Positions 44,417 to 56,153 of a DNA stretch of 64,000 nucleotides are shown one piece after another (the first letter of the stretch is position 1; the number at the start of each line of letters is the position of its first letter). The position numbers and the translations under genes are program-made. The DNA comes from Iris pallida (taxonomy: Eukaryota; Streptophyta; Magnoliopsida; Asparagales; Iridaceae), in assembly GCA_029216955.1 (NCBI GenBank), contig JANAVB010029819.1:37622094-37686093 (forward strand), in the 5' to 3' direction. The notes beneath the pieces were generated by a model. It had not been told where the DNA came from. It worked only from the letters and a program-made list of their open reading frames with translations, and ran no database searches.

Positions 44417-47400
44417 CGTGGAGTGCTGTGCGAGGTTCAATTAAAATTCTAAGTTCCTTTCCATGTTCTACACAAGCATACAAGATGGGATTATTCCCTT
44501 AGCTAGGTTCGTTAAGTCATTTTATTAGCATGCATGGGGTTATCGTCTAACGATTCTAGAAATATTGTCCTCATTATTATGTGTCCAAGATAAGCAAAGA
44601 TAGGTTCATTGTAGCCACCCACCTTAGCGATGATCGCATCGGCCGAACGAGACTCCGAGAGTGTCTTTGAAAGTCTAAGTCTCGATTCTTCTGAAGGGCT
44701 AAGTCCAGTGACTTTGCCTTAACTCGTTGCAAGGCAATATTTGGTTTCGCGGACACTATTTCGAATAAAGCAAAATACTGACCTCTTATAACTCAGCATA
44801 AAAGCGTAGCCTGTACATGAAATCAACTAAAGTCAATATTCGATTGAATTGGACTTGTGCGTTGTATCGATTCAATTTTTAGAATCTTTGAACCGACTCA
44901 ATTCTTTCTCTCAGGCCAACTTAACACTTGCATCGATTCTTACTTGATGCATTCCTCGGGTCAATGTACCTGTTCGAGTCAACGACTCATTTGAGTCGTT
45001 TGAATCAACATTCTGTTAGGGCGGAGCGGGTCATTACATTATAACCACTTAGAATAAGTCTCGTTCTCGAGACTTTCTGAGTACATGTCATCCTACCGTT
45101 CCTTAATCCATATCGCGTGCGTATCTTAGATAATTCCCATCGAATGGCTTTATCTTTCGATGGCATCGAACTATACTCGATTATCTTTCTAAGTTTCATG
45201 TTGCATGCGTTTGGTCAATTCCGTCGAATGACTCTACCACTCATTTGAGAGTTAAAGGCACTCATTCAATCGTTGTGTTTCTATGACTTGGTCGCTATTG
45301 CACCCTATTATGAGACTATAATGGTCACATGAGGTGCGTTGTAATTCGTCAAACACGAGGGCCGTAGGCTGGGCTAACTTACTCAATCCATGCGCATCTC
45401 AACATATCCACTTGCAGCTGCATTCGAGTTCATCATATCGCTGAGTCTGGATCGTGCACATATTCAAGGCCTCCCCTGAATATATATATTTCAACCAAGC
45501 TTAGCGATAGCGAAGTTGGACAAGCTACTCATGATAGTTTCGAATTGCTGGTCGTTTTAATAACTCGATTAAAATTGAACTCCAGTTCGTTTCACTATCG
45601 TCTATCTCGATCCTCGAGATGACCCAATTCGTTTCTCAAGCATTCTTGTCTATAAAATCAATACAATTTCTTCGAGTCGACCAAAGTTCAAGTAATTCTC
45701 ATCCGTTCCAAAACCAAGTATTTCACTATCATCAAGTACATCTTCCAGCAATGGTTCAAATTTGTTATCCCAACTTTTCTTCCGTAATACTGATTTCTAT
45801 CATTCACTTTGTTTGGGGCTGATAACATTGCCACTTGTGCACACTCTCAGTTTCACATCCTAACTCTAAGTCTTGTTGTCCCGGATCTATCGTCCATTCG
45901 AACGACTTTCTAAAGTCGGTCACATAGGTTCAATCACTCGGCATAGGGTTGTCCACCTATCCGCTAGGTTAGCTCATAAGCTCATAGTTACAACTCAAGT
46001 TCGCGGTTCTTCGTACAACTCGTTGTACGACACTTACCCCAATCCTACGGTCAAACCATTGTTCGTTCGTACAGGATACTCTACCCAAGCTCGCTTTACT
46101 CAGCTTTCTAAACATCAAGCAGTGTTCATCCTATTCGCATCAAGATAATTATCGCGGGGTCCGAGTCCGTTTAGCAAAGTCATCCTATGATAGGTTCTGC
46201 TCAACCAAATCCTCAGCATATCAATATCGCACGTCCAAACTAGCAATTGGCATAGTCTATCTCTTCAAATATGTTTGATATAATTTACCTATATATCCTA
46301 TCCAATTCACGTAGTCGATCACAAGGTCATCTAACATAGCAATATGTCACACTCCAATATCTCGTAAGTCTGATTATCTACGGTGGACATGAAATCACCA
46401 TGCCAACGCTCCTGTAGGATAATCATCCTTATCGGGATGTAACTCTTGCATTGAGTTTAGACTAATTTATTTTCGATATGCAAATTGGATCTACTCAATC
46501 CTCAAGTTTACTTAATCATCAATCACAAGTCCGAACAATCTTCAAATTCACCTTCGAATTAAACCACAAGTCAAAGTAATCCAAATTGCCATGCCTTGGT
46601 CTTCCGAGTTCGATCATTCCCGCTGGACATGAATGACCATGTCTGCACTCACGCAAAATGATCACCCCAAATTCGACGTGACGCATGTGCGAGGCTGGAG
46701 TTGCGCTTATGCAAGACAAGATCGTTAATGTTATGGTTTTTATCGAAGCAATCAAGACACTTCCATTTTTATCCCAATATTCCTTTCTATCAAAATCCTA
46801 AGCATAACATCCATTGAAACGATAATATTTTACACGATCATCATTCTTCGAATCAGATTACCCCGAGTTATCGTACATCGATCTTTGATATGCCTCAATA
46901 CCAACGATGATGTACATAACCTGACGATCTTTCTTTGCAACGAAATCTGAGTCATGCAACATAATTCCTCAATTCGCATCGTTATATACTAACTCGAGTC
47001 ATTGAGCAACATTTATTCCAAATCCTTAATCATTCTCGTACCTTCAAACTAATGTTTTTATGCACGGTATCTTCCAATCATGCTATCTTCGATCTCATCT
47101 ATGAGTATTTTACCTCAACTCAAGTTTCAATCCATTCGACTATATCCGAAATCACATGTACGATCCACCAAGTTTTCTCGACCAAGACATCCATTTGTTT
47201 TATTATTTCGAATCTCTATTCAACTATTTTAAAATTTTATACCACACATTAACAATCGTCCGAATGATATCTCGTTCGAGACTCTCGAAATCACGACCAA
47301 CTACGCGTTACTCGATCTAGGACTTTGTGCAATAACATCTCTTTCGGATATACTCGTTGCTATTTGTAAATTCTTAATTTTGTTCGAACAGTTTTTAAGA

Positions 47401-48064
47401 TGGTCCATACACCACTCAGGGTTCGAGCCACTTTGACAAATCGTCAAAACTCACTCTTATTTGTTTTTGAGACTATAGCATACACCACTCGGGATCAAGT
47501 CATTCTACAAATCCTCGAAAAGATCATTCGATTCATGATAGACACATTCGAATACAATTTTATCTATTCCTTAAAATCTAAGAACCATTCCCTGTGTTCG
47601 CCTTAGCATTGGTCCAAAAGCGTCTCTATCGATACAAACTATAAGTCTAACTTATTCTCGTCCGAGCGATATTCAAAATTGCTCGCAACTCAATCGCACC
47701 AGAAGGTCTAGGTGCGCGATACTCGGCACAACTTAGCCAAAAGGCTGTGTGCATATCCATCCCGTTCAAATTATACTTTGGTCTTGTACACTTATTCGCT
47801 ATTGTTAGCGTAAGGTTATTCGGGTATGCACGACCTTTGCTAACTTTAGCATATTTTTCTTTCAACTCGAGCCGGACATTGTTCGGTATAAAGGCCTTCA
47901 CATTTCGATCCCGTTCAACCGAATACTTGTACGAGCTTTTAAAAATATTAGACTTATTGTATAGAACATCCCAAGGAACAACGAGAGAGTGCGTATACTT
48001 CTTTTGTCTACGATCAAGCTTTCAAAACTGGAAGAATCGATATGAAGTCCAAGGACGTAAAACC
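44417..48064. other. Unassigned TCGA-rich stretch, no gene seen
   Basis: This 3.6-kb stretch is rich in TCGA, CGAAT and ACTCGA words and has only short frames. A module GCTGGACATGAA-x-ACCATG followed by AATGATCACC or GATAATCATCC occurs at about 46383 and 46621. It continues the sequence to the left of the CACTA insertion and is interrupted on the right by the second Tat element. It may be part of a long LTR; not proven. Confidence 0.4.
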
Positions 48065-48879
48065 TGTTTGCAAAAAAAAAAGTGTTTGATTACAAACTGA
48101 GAAGAAGGTGTACAAGAGTACAAGTTAATTTTTGGGAAAGTACAACTGTAAGAATCTGATCTGAAGATAATCACTTTATTCCTTGGATGATACGATGTTG
48201 AAGAAAAAAGCCTTTGGAGAGTGCTGCAGCAAGTGCTCAGGATATTATGATCATTAGTGATTCTTTTGAAGTGATTTGAAACTCTATTTATAGAGTTCTA
48301 AAATAACTGTCAGCCAGTTATTCTGATTGGCGCAGACAGCAATTGGTGCACCATCACCCTTCACACGAACGGTTAACTTAACTGCATGGGTCGCGTGGCA
48401 TTCTATGAGAGAGATGCATATGGTCATGGTCAATATCGTATACACGTTTTTCGAGATTAGTGGCATGCGTGCCACGTCATCTAACTGCTTTGGATGATAA
48501 TTGATTAATTAACGCCAACGGTTGAATGGTGTCGGGCGCTATTTGTTGTTTAGTGCCATCTGCGTAATTCATTGATTACCTCACGCCAACAGCAAGTGGC
48601 ACGAGGCAGCTGTCAGTCATTATAACAAATATGACACAATCTTCTCGAGCGCTGCGTGTTCGGGATTGAAACAGATTTTTCTTGATTGACGTGCTGTCAG
48701 TCATGATGACAACTGTTTAACTTCTCGGAGAAGATTTCCACATGTCATCCAGCGCCATCTGATGATAATGCCATATGGTGTCAAGCGCCATCTAATTACC
48801 ATCGCCATTTGATGATTTGAGTCTTGGAGTCTTTTATGAGTAGCATATGGTAATGTTTGATTAATTTGGAGCTTCTACA
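48065..48879 (-). repeat. 3' LTR of the second Tat element (815 bp)
   Basis: On the minus strand it starts TGTAGAAGC at 48879, as in the first element, and ends TTTGCAAACA at 48065, paralleling GGCAAACA. A TATA box is at 48292-48285. It lacks the CATGCGGC words that fill the LTRs of the first element, so those are not ancestral to both. The base run AAACC (48060-48064) would be the target duplication; its partner is lost. Confidence 0.85.
48285..48292 (-). promoter_or_regulatory. TATA box of the second Tat LTR
   Basis: Read on the minus strand as TATAAATA within CTCTATAAATAGAG, about 590 bases from the LTR start. Confidence 0.65.
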
Positions 48880-48897
48880 AGACCCCCTTCAAAGTTT
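48880..48897 (-). other. Polypurine tract of the second Tat element
   Basis: On the minus strand ACTTTGAAGGGGGTCT leads directly into TGTAGAAGC. It is nearly identical to the tract at 17440-17455, including the TTCTTATTCAAAGTATTT context further upstream. Confidence 0.85.
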
Positions 48898-49012
48898 GAA
48901 ATTTAAAATACTTTGAATAAGAAGCGATCTTTTGCACCATTGGCCCAGTACAGAATCGTAATTGACCCCCTTTTTGTGAGCAGATTGTACAACTGTTACG
49001 TCTCTTTTTGGC

Positions 49013-49020
49013 TATAAATA
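49013..49020 (+). promoter_or_regulatory. TATA box of the antisense ORF in the second Tat element
   Basis: TATAAATA in GGCTATAAATAGCC lies 98 bases before the ATG at 49111. The arrangement matches the antisense promoter of the first element (17051-17044, 93 bases before its ATG). Confidence 0.75.
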
Positions 49021-49110
49021 GCCTACTGAGAGGAGAGAGTTCTTTATTTAGAAATTTTCTTCTCCAAACGCTTTTCATCCAAGTTTACAAAACTTTTCTC
49101 ACTGTTAGCC

Positions 49111-49230
49111 ATGGCACCGAAGAGATCCACCACTGCGAAGGGCAAAGGTGTCGCCGGAACTCCGTCACGAGCGACGCCACAGAGGGCGCCACAGAGGGCG
49201 CCACAACACTTGCCGTCGATGAAAACCTAG
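49111..49230 (+). CDS. Antisense ORF of the second Tat element, first exon (MAPKR...)
   Basis: Thirty-nine codons, beginning MAPKRSTTAKGKGVAG, then PQRAPQRAPQ and a TAG at 49228-49230. The start, the Lys-rich opening and the position relative to the TATA box and 3' LTR match exon 1 of the PMD gene at 16958. The open frame is short and a GTAAAC donor lies at 49252, so either a premature stop truncates exon 1 or an earlier splice site is used. There is no PMD downstream. Confidence 0.6.
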   Translation: MAPKRSTTAKGKGVAGTPSRATPQRAPQRAPQHLPSMKT

Positions 49231-49660
49231 GAAGCCCACTCCTTTCTTGAAGGTAAACGAACAGTCGGGAAAGATGGACAACAGAGCTCGCGCCATCCAC
49301 GTGTAGCAAAATCAAGGCCAACGTTGACTGCCTCTTTGAGCGTACTAGTCGGCGCTTGCGCTATTCTCAAAATGCACTGCCTCTTTCAGAGTGTTTAGCT
49401 AACTCATTCATTACATATTCTCAGTACATCATGCGCCATATACCGTGATGCGCATATTGCCATGCTGCACAAATTACACCAGTCAGGATGCATGTATAAT
49501 TCATTTAGTTATCTAAATGTCATGTGCTAACTGTGAACTGAACTGAGAACAGTTATAATTGTCTGCGCGAATCAAAATTTAAATGTGTGCACCATTTACT
49601 CTGTCATAATTTTTTTTATAAGAATGATTTTAACTTTTTTTTCCTTTTGCCTTTTCGCAG

Positions 49661-49929
49661 CGTATATGGTGATGCCAAAAGCTGAGGTTGCTGTCAAAGA
49701 GGAAGTGACATCTCCTTTCATCAAAGAGGAACCGGTGACTATTAAAGAGGAACTAATTCCTAAAGTCGAAATTCCTATAAAGGAAGAGACGGCTTCATAA
49801 GGCAGTGATACCGGGAGCTCCAATCACCCAGCTCCTATAGATGACCTCGACCAGTTAGGGCCTTCTTATGCACAATGGTTGAGAGAATGGTACCTGCCTC
49901 AGTATGGCCATCCTCGGGCAAATAAATAG
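49661..49929 (+). pseudogene. Antisense ORF of the second Tat element, acidic repeat exon
   Basis: After a pyrimidine-rich tract and TTTTCGCAG acceptor (49660) comes a frame with repeated Lys-Glu-Glu blocks: VKEEVTSPFIKEEP, TIKEELIPKVE and IPIKEE. A TAA at 49798 is followed in the same frame by GSDTGSSNHPAPIDDLDQLG and WLREWYLPQYGHPRANK to TAG at 49929. The charged repeats resemble nothing I can name. It may be the remnant C-terminus of a once longer antisense protein, or different cargo under the same promoter. Confidence 0.5.
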
Positions 49930-50430
49930 GACATCTTTCTTGTCTTTAATGTTTCCTGCTTTGATATGTTCTAAGATGTAGCTTTCTTTTCTTTGCAAAG
50001 ATAGTTTTTTACTCCTTTTTATGGAGAAAGAAATAAAGAACCCTTCTGTTTGCTCATTTGTTGTGATGTCATCTTTTTTGAAACAACATTTGCCAATGAT
50101 GGGTCGTTTAATACCGACAATAGAATTTTTAGAGGTGATGTGACAAGTCGTTGATGTAGATAGTACAATTCATAGGTAATATAGACGCGAATTCATATAT
50201 CTGTTGATTATCCTTGGGCCAACTGGGACTCAAGAACATGATCTCTTTTAAAACAGCTGGGTTTCAAAAGATGATGCTTGTAATGATGTAGTAGATGTTG
50301 TGGGTCAACGAAGATGTATCATAAGATTTGGATAGAGTTTGCTGGGGATTCAAAGATTTGAAGTATGTACAATATTTGTCAGAAAATATAGTACACATTT
50401 GAAACATGATACTACTTCAGGAATTTGTCG
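49930..50430. other. Spacer between antisense ORF and integrase, no repeats seen
   Basis: It contains AATAAA-like words (49920, 50030) that could end the antisense transcript. Unlike 10990-12460 of the first element, I see no tandem array here. Confidence 0.5.
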
Positions 50431-51310
50431 TTGATAGGCATCATAGCGATTCAGCCATCTATCCCAGACAATTGACCGTTAGAGAAAACTTTGCTTATAA
50501 CATAAGGACCTTCCCACTTTGGCTCAAACTTGCCCTTACTCATGTGTGTCATAGTCATAGGACGTCTGACGGTAAGGACTAGCTCACCTTTTTGAAATGT
50601 TCGTACTTTGACTCTACAGTTGAAGGGTTTTGAGATATGGGCTTGATATAGCTCGATGTGTTGTTGAGTTAGTAGCCGCTTCTCGTCAAGTGCTTCAAGC
50701 TCCTGAAGTCGATGACGATCGTTATTTTCTGTTGTGAGTTCGTTGGCAATAGCAATTCTCACTGATGGGATCTGAATCTCCAACGGTAGGATAGCTTTAC
50801 ATCCATAAACCAAAGAAAAAGGTGTACAACCAGTCGGAGTACGTATGGTAGTACGGTAAGCCCATAGATATTCTCTAAGCTTTTTGCTCCAATTCTATTT
50901 ATTTGTAAACGAACTTCTTGAGAAGTATAATGATTGTTTTGTTGAATGCTTCCACCAAACCGTTAGCTGCGGGATTGTAGGCTTAGAAGCAACATTGTTG
51001 ATTCAGTTGTCATCACAAAATCGAATGAATTTCTGACTGATGAATTACGATCTATTGTCGTGAATGATTCGCTGAGGAACGTCGAATCTGTAAATCACAT
51101 GGTGTTTGATGAAGTTGATGACACTACTTGTCTTGACTTCAGCCAAGGGTATAACTTCGGCCCACTTTGAGAAGTAATCGGTTATAGCTAGGATAAATCG
51201 ATGTCCTCGAGATGAAGGTAGATTAATAGAACCAATGATATCCATGCCCCAAGCTTCGAAGGGCCATGATGCTGCAATTGGATACAAAAATTCTGAAGGT
51301 TGATGAATAA
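50431..51310 (-). pseudogene. Integrase core and C-terminus of the second Tat element
   Basis: Minus-strand pieces read FEAWGMDIIGSINLPSSRGH and ITDYFSKWAEVIPLAEVK (first catalytic Asp), VPQRIIHDN (second Asp, with the following Gly-Pro lost), and later VYGCKAILPLEIQIPS and KWEGPYVISKVFSNG (GPY/F module). Order and wording follow 10070-10975. Several stops and a frame change split it. Gln precedes RIIHDN here, showing what codon became TAA at 10298 in the first element. Confidence 0.88.
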
Positions 51311-52330
51311 AATCTACATGAATTTGACATGCTCAGGATTTTCTTGAATATTCAATGGCATCTGACACCATGATTGGCCAATAGTATCCCATACGTCGGA
51401 TCCGATCTTGTAGCTTGGGACCAGGCTGATGTGCACCACAAACACCATCGTGAGCTTCACATAGTATCTACTTTGCTTCATCTCCCGCAAGACAACGTAG
51501 AAGCATACCGTCATATGATCGTCGATAGAGTGTTTTGGAGGTGTGATTGTAGTAGAATCGGAGTGATCGTTGACGGATTGTCATTGCTTCTTTGGGATCT
51601 TTAGGTAAGATGTCATGAACCACGAAGTCGATGAAGGGAGCCCTCCAGTCTTCGTTCATAGTGCAAATTTTGACTGAATTGCTAGATTCCAGATACAAAT
51701 TATTCTCGATACAGAATAATTCTCTATTAGCGATGACGATCATCTGTTGTCTTTTCACAGGAATCGTTAATACTGCTGCTAGATTAGCGGATGCATCAAC
51801 TTCTGTATTACATGCTCGGCATACATATTTAGTGAAGAAGCCTTTGAATGATGTAGCCAGTTTGACTGCTGCTTCATGATATGGAACGAGATTTTGATGC
51901 CGAACTTCATACATACCTCTAACTTGATTGACAATCAGTTTATAGTTTCCGTATACTTTAAGGTATTCGATATCCAACTGTTTAGCTAATTGGAGACTGA
52001 TGAGTAGAGCGTTGTATTCAGTGATATTATTAGAGCACGGCTCGTCCAGGGAATAGGCTCTTTGAATGGCCAGTCCTTATGGTGATACCAGAACAATTCC
52101 AACTCCAGCGACGATAGTACCTTTGGGTCCGATTCTGGATGTACCATCAAAGAATAGATGCCAAGTAAGGATCCCTTCTGAAATATATTATATTTCAGAG
52201 TTTCATCATGAATTTTATCATAGAGTTTAGAAGTCTCAGGAATTGGGTGAGCAGCCAGAAGTCGGCGAGGGCTTGACCCTTAACAGATTTTTATGGGACA
52301 TAGACCATGTCATACTGTGCTAGCAATAAG
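51311..52330 (-). pseudogene. Second RNase H and integrase zinc domain of the second Tat element
   Basis: On the minus strand, EPCSNNITEYNALLISLQLA leads into LDIEYLKVYGNYKLIVNQV, which corresponds to LGVEYLEAYDDSQLIVNQI. The catalytic Asp has become Asn (GNYKL), so the enzyme is dead. PFIDFVVHDILPKDPKEA and TLYRRSYDGMLLRCLAGDEAK follow and match the first element. A stop separates it from the zinc domain near 51300-51480. Confidence 0.85.
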
Positions 52331-53440
52331 GCCCATATAGTGAGTCTAGAATTAAGTGTACCGGGTTTCTTTATCAAGACTCGGAGAGGGTTAACTCTGG
52401 AGATGACATGAATGGTCTGGCCCATAATTAAATGTCGTATTTTCTGGACAACGAATATCAGAGCTAAATATTATTTTTCTACCGGGCTGTATCGATGTTC
52501 AGCACCGATCATCGTACGACTGAGATAATATATGGTTTGCTAAGGAACTTTCTCATTCTTTTGGGCTAGTAGGACACCCAGAGAACGATTCCTTGCTCGA
52601 ACATGCATCATGAAGGATATTCCTGTGACTGGAGGCACTAGGAATAGAGGGTTTGCCAAGTATCGCTTTATGTCTTCAAATGCTTGCTGGCATTCTTCGG
52701 TCCAAACGAAAGACACACCTTTGTTCATAGTTGAGTGAATGGTCTACAGCGTCCAGAGAGATTTGAGATGAATCTCCTGATGTACGTAAGCCGTTCCTAG
52801 AATCCTCGTAGCTCTTTTAGGTTGCGTGGAGGACGCATCTCTTGAATGGCTGACTTTCTCGTGGTCAACATGTATACCCTTAGAGGTAATAAGGAATCCG
52901 AGAAATTTGCCACTAGCAACTCACATGAATGACTTGGTAGGATTCATCTTGAGTTGATGCTGACGCATTAGATTGAAGATAGTTTTTAAGTCTTGGATGT
53001 GATCTTCCTTTAGATAACTTTTGACAGCAATATCATCGACATTCCATTCGACTATCTTTCATAAATGTTCACAAAAAATGGTACTCATGGCCCGCTGATA
53101 GGTTGCACCGGCGTTCTTGAGACCAAATGGCATGACTGTGTAGTAGTAGACTCCTAAAGGAGTCCGAAAAGATGTATGTTTTTTTATTTTCGGGGTTCAT
53201 CCTGATCTGATTATATCTAAAAAATCTGTCCATGAAAGACATTCGCTCGAACCCACAAGTGTTGTCGCTCATGATATCAGTGATCGAAAGAGGAAACTCA
53301 TCCTTAGGACAAGCTTCATTAAGGTCTCTAAAGTCAATGCAGACTTGGAACTTTCCTATTTTCTTCATAATTGGGACTACATTAGCCACCCAGTCGAGAT
53401 GTTCTCCTTCTCTGACAAAGCCTTCAAGCAATGAGCTTCT
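52331..53440 (-). pseudogene. Reverse transcriptase and first RNase H of the second Tat element
   Basis: Pieces on the minus strand include WVANVVPIMKKIGKFQVCIDF, RDLNEACPKDEFPLSITDIM and FERMSFMDRFFRYNQI (RT palm), then after shifts SFVWTEECQQAFEDIK and VRARNRSLGVLLAQ (RNase H). They parallel 7960-8820. Frame changes and stops occur throughout. Confidence 0.85.
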
Positions 53441-54446
53441 TGACTTTAGCTTCTATATCGTCCATCATATCAGGTCGGAATCGATGTTGTTGTTATTTTA
53501 CTGGCCTAGCTTTTGGCAGGATGTTGAGCTTGTGGGAAGCGATCTGAGGACCTAATTTCGACATATCTTCATAGCTCCAGGCGAATACGTCAATGTATTT
53601 CCTAATGAGATGAATTAGTTATTGTTTATCTGCTTTAGGAAGACTTTTGCTGATAAAGATTGGCCTTAGAGAAACTTCGTCTCCGTTATCGACCCGGACT
53701 AATTGATCTTCAGTAGGTGGTTCACGTTGCTCGAAGGAAAGTTTCCATTAGGTATCCATCCTTTGTGCCCAAGGATCAGATTCAGGGACTTTGACGAAGT
53801 TGTCATCTTCTGAGAACTCAACGGTCAACATATTGGAATATAGAGTCACTCGATGCACACGCCATATGCTGGTGTCTGAATCCCATGAGGCAAAGTCAGA
53901 AGAGTTAGATCGCTCCTCTTTATCAGAATCAGAAGTATCTGGGGTCGTAATTGACGTGGTATAGCCTAACCCATGCTTTGTTTTGTTATAATATTATAGT
54001 AACTTCCTTTTTGGAGCAGGTATATGAATAAGAGTTCACCTTCCACTACCACCATTGAAGCCGGATTTGAAGTTATAACCCATAATTTGGATGATCTTCT
54101 TCGATTATTGACTGTAACAATGTAGTTAAAGCCGCCCATTGTTGTCATTTTCAGCATCGCTATCGGATATAGCCTTTTGATTCAATCCTTTGCTGAAGAG
54201 AATATGATGTTCATCCTTATTCCGGGAGGGAACCAGAAAGAACGAATCTTGTACTGATTCAAGGGATATTTTGTCTTGAAGAGGTTGAACTGCTCCTAAG
54301 GTAAGGGGTTCAAAGTTATCTAAGATATCTAGATAACATTGAGTATAGTAATTGACATCAGTATACTGCAAAGGAGATGCTACTTTATTGATAATTATAT
54401 CATCATTTACAAAAGTGCTCTTGATCTTAGGCGACAGCTTGCTAAG
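53441..54446 (-). pseudogene. Pol linker upstream of RT, second Tat element
   Basis: The minus strand encodes RKYIDVFAWSYEDM, preceded by PIFISKSLPKADKQ and REPPTEDQLVRVDNG, like 7640-7815 of the first element. Beyond 54100 it reads an acidic, less conserved segment (SDSDAENDNNG, LDILDNFEPLTLG). The sequence ends abruptly at LTR A. Lys in RKYIDVF shows the codon that became TAG at 7772. Confidence 0.8.
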
Positions 54447-54586
54447 ATTTGAGTTTGATTATCTAGATTTAAAATTAATTTAGATTTGGATTTGAATTTA
54501 TTGAATTGATTTAAATTAATAGATTGAATTATCTAATTGGGCTTAAATATTCCAAATCCTTATCCAATTAGGATTTTCCTCAACCC

Positions 54587-54594
54587 TATATATA
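54587..54594 (+). promoter_or_regulatory. TATA box of LTR A
   Basis: TATATATA in CAACCCTATATATAGGGGAGCC, a typical strong plant core promoter context. It is identical in LTR B at 60114-60121. Confidence 0.75.
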
Positions 54595-54829
54595 GGGGAG
54601 CCTCCACATTCTATTTTTCTCCATAAATTACGCCACAAAGTTCCTCCACCATAAAGTATTGTGCATCATGTCGGTGTCCAATTTTCATGACGGCCTCGGG
54701 TCTGACCCCGGATATCTTTCCATTACCTTACAATTTTTTTTACAATTACATCTTCGACTTGTCCGACAATCCCGGACACGATCGCCCTATAACAAATCCA
54801 TCATCTAAACTCTAACAACTATCTCCTTC

Positions 54830-55900
54830 ATCGTCCCCCGGTCACATCCCCCATGACTACCCTGTTATCTCCTTAACCGCCACGACCGTCACCACATCCC
54901 CCACGACCACCGCAAGCTGCGGCCAATACCGCCATCTACACACCGGTCGCCACCATCTCCCACCGCCACCAACATCCATCCCTTTACCAACCCTCACCCA
55001 CGCCTAGTCGCCCACCAGAAGTGTCTACACTCCGGCCCAACCGTAACCACCTAGCCAAACCCTCGTCGTCGACCATCGGTACTATCGACTACCTCCTCAT
55101 GCATAGTTCGGCCCCTCACCTCCGACACACGCACACCACCAACCTACCGCCAGCGCCATCCCCTCCTACTACCACCACCAGAAAACGCTAGAACCGTCGG
55201 CCAAATGCCTCGACCACAGCCTCCCCCACCCCATAGAGAAACCAAAACCCAATGCCACCGCCAACACAGCCTTCCGACGACACCCGCCATCACCACAACC
55301 AGCCCACCGCTATCACCACAACCAGCCCACCGCCATCACCACAACCAGCCCACCGCTACCCGGCCATCGCCGGCCGCGCTACCACCAGACCACCAAAATT
55401 CCCAAAAAAGAAAAAACCCAAATTTAAAACCACCACCACCACAAATCACTCACCTCGCCACCCGCCTGGCCGCCGCCGGAGCGGGGAGCCCCGACCGACC
55501 TTCTCCTCCACACTTCCTTCTTCTCCGCTCGCCGCCGGCTCCCTCCACCGCGAGTCGCGCCTGGCCGCCGCTCCGCAGCGTCACCTTCCCACTCCTGCCG
55601 TCGTGACCATCCACGTCGGCATCCGATCTCCAGAGCAACCGTGCGCAGCCACCACTCGTCTGCGCCTACCCGGCCATCTCGGCCCGAGCGCGCGCCGCTG
55701 TCCTCAAACACCCTCCGTGTCGGCGACCTCCGGAAAGAACCGCCGGGGACGTCCGCGCGCGACTCTCCCCACGCCGCACTTGCCCACCGTGCGCGACCCA
55801 GCCGTCCGCAACCACTGCTCCCTTCCTCACGAGCTTCCCTTTTCCTTCTCCTTCCCGTTCCCTCTCTAACCCTCTCCGTCCCGGCCATTCTCTCTCTCAC
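54830..55900. other. GC-rich low-complexity block in LTR A
   Basis: About 1 kb of CCACCA/CCGCC-rich sequence sits in an otherwise AT-rich LTR, downstream of the TATA box, so it would be in the transcript leader. Several long Pro/Thr/His/Arg frames exist on both strands, but they differ between LTR A and B through small indels and have no domain. It is not treated as coding. Confidence 0.7.
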
Positions 55901-56028
55901 TCTCGCTGCTCCGTCCCTCTCTCTCTTCCCCTCTCTAAATCACTTTCTCTCTCTTGTCTTTTTTTTGAGAGTTGGTCTCCTCGAAAGAGGAGAACCACAA
56001 CTCTTATTTTTATTTTATTTTACTTTTA

Positions 56029-56030
<2 letters not shown>

Positions 56031-56070
<40 letters not shown>

Positions 56071-56071
56071 G

Positions 56072-56151
<80 letters not shown>
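56031..56151. repeat. (TTA)n microsatellite in LTR A
   Basis: About 120 bases of TTA/ATT triplets with one TTGTTTTTA interruption. The LTR B counterpart is about 80 bases. Confidence 0.95.

Positions 56152-56153
<2 letters not shown>

Larger units (their letters stand above)
48065..54446 (-). mobile_element. Second Tat-lineage LTR retrotransposon, 5'-truncated, minus strand
   Basis: On the minus strand this holds a polypurine tract and LTR start (GGGGGTCT then TGTAGAAGC) like the first Tat element. It has integrase, both RNases H, RT and linker in the right order toward higher coordinates, and a plus-strand ORF starting MAPK. Protease, gag, primer site and 5' LTR are missing: the sequence switches to chromovirus-like LTR A at 54447. 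Pol is full of stops and shifts, so this copy is much more decayed than the one at 845-18850. Confidence 0.88.

Noticed and set aside
47647..47901. 84-residue minus-strand frame in the TCGA-rich tract
   Set aside because: It looks passable in composition, but I could find no domain, no second copy and no regulatory context.
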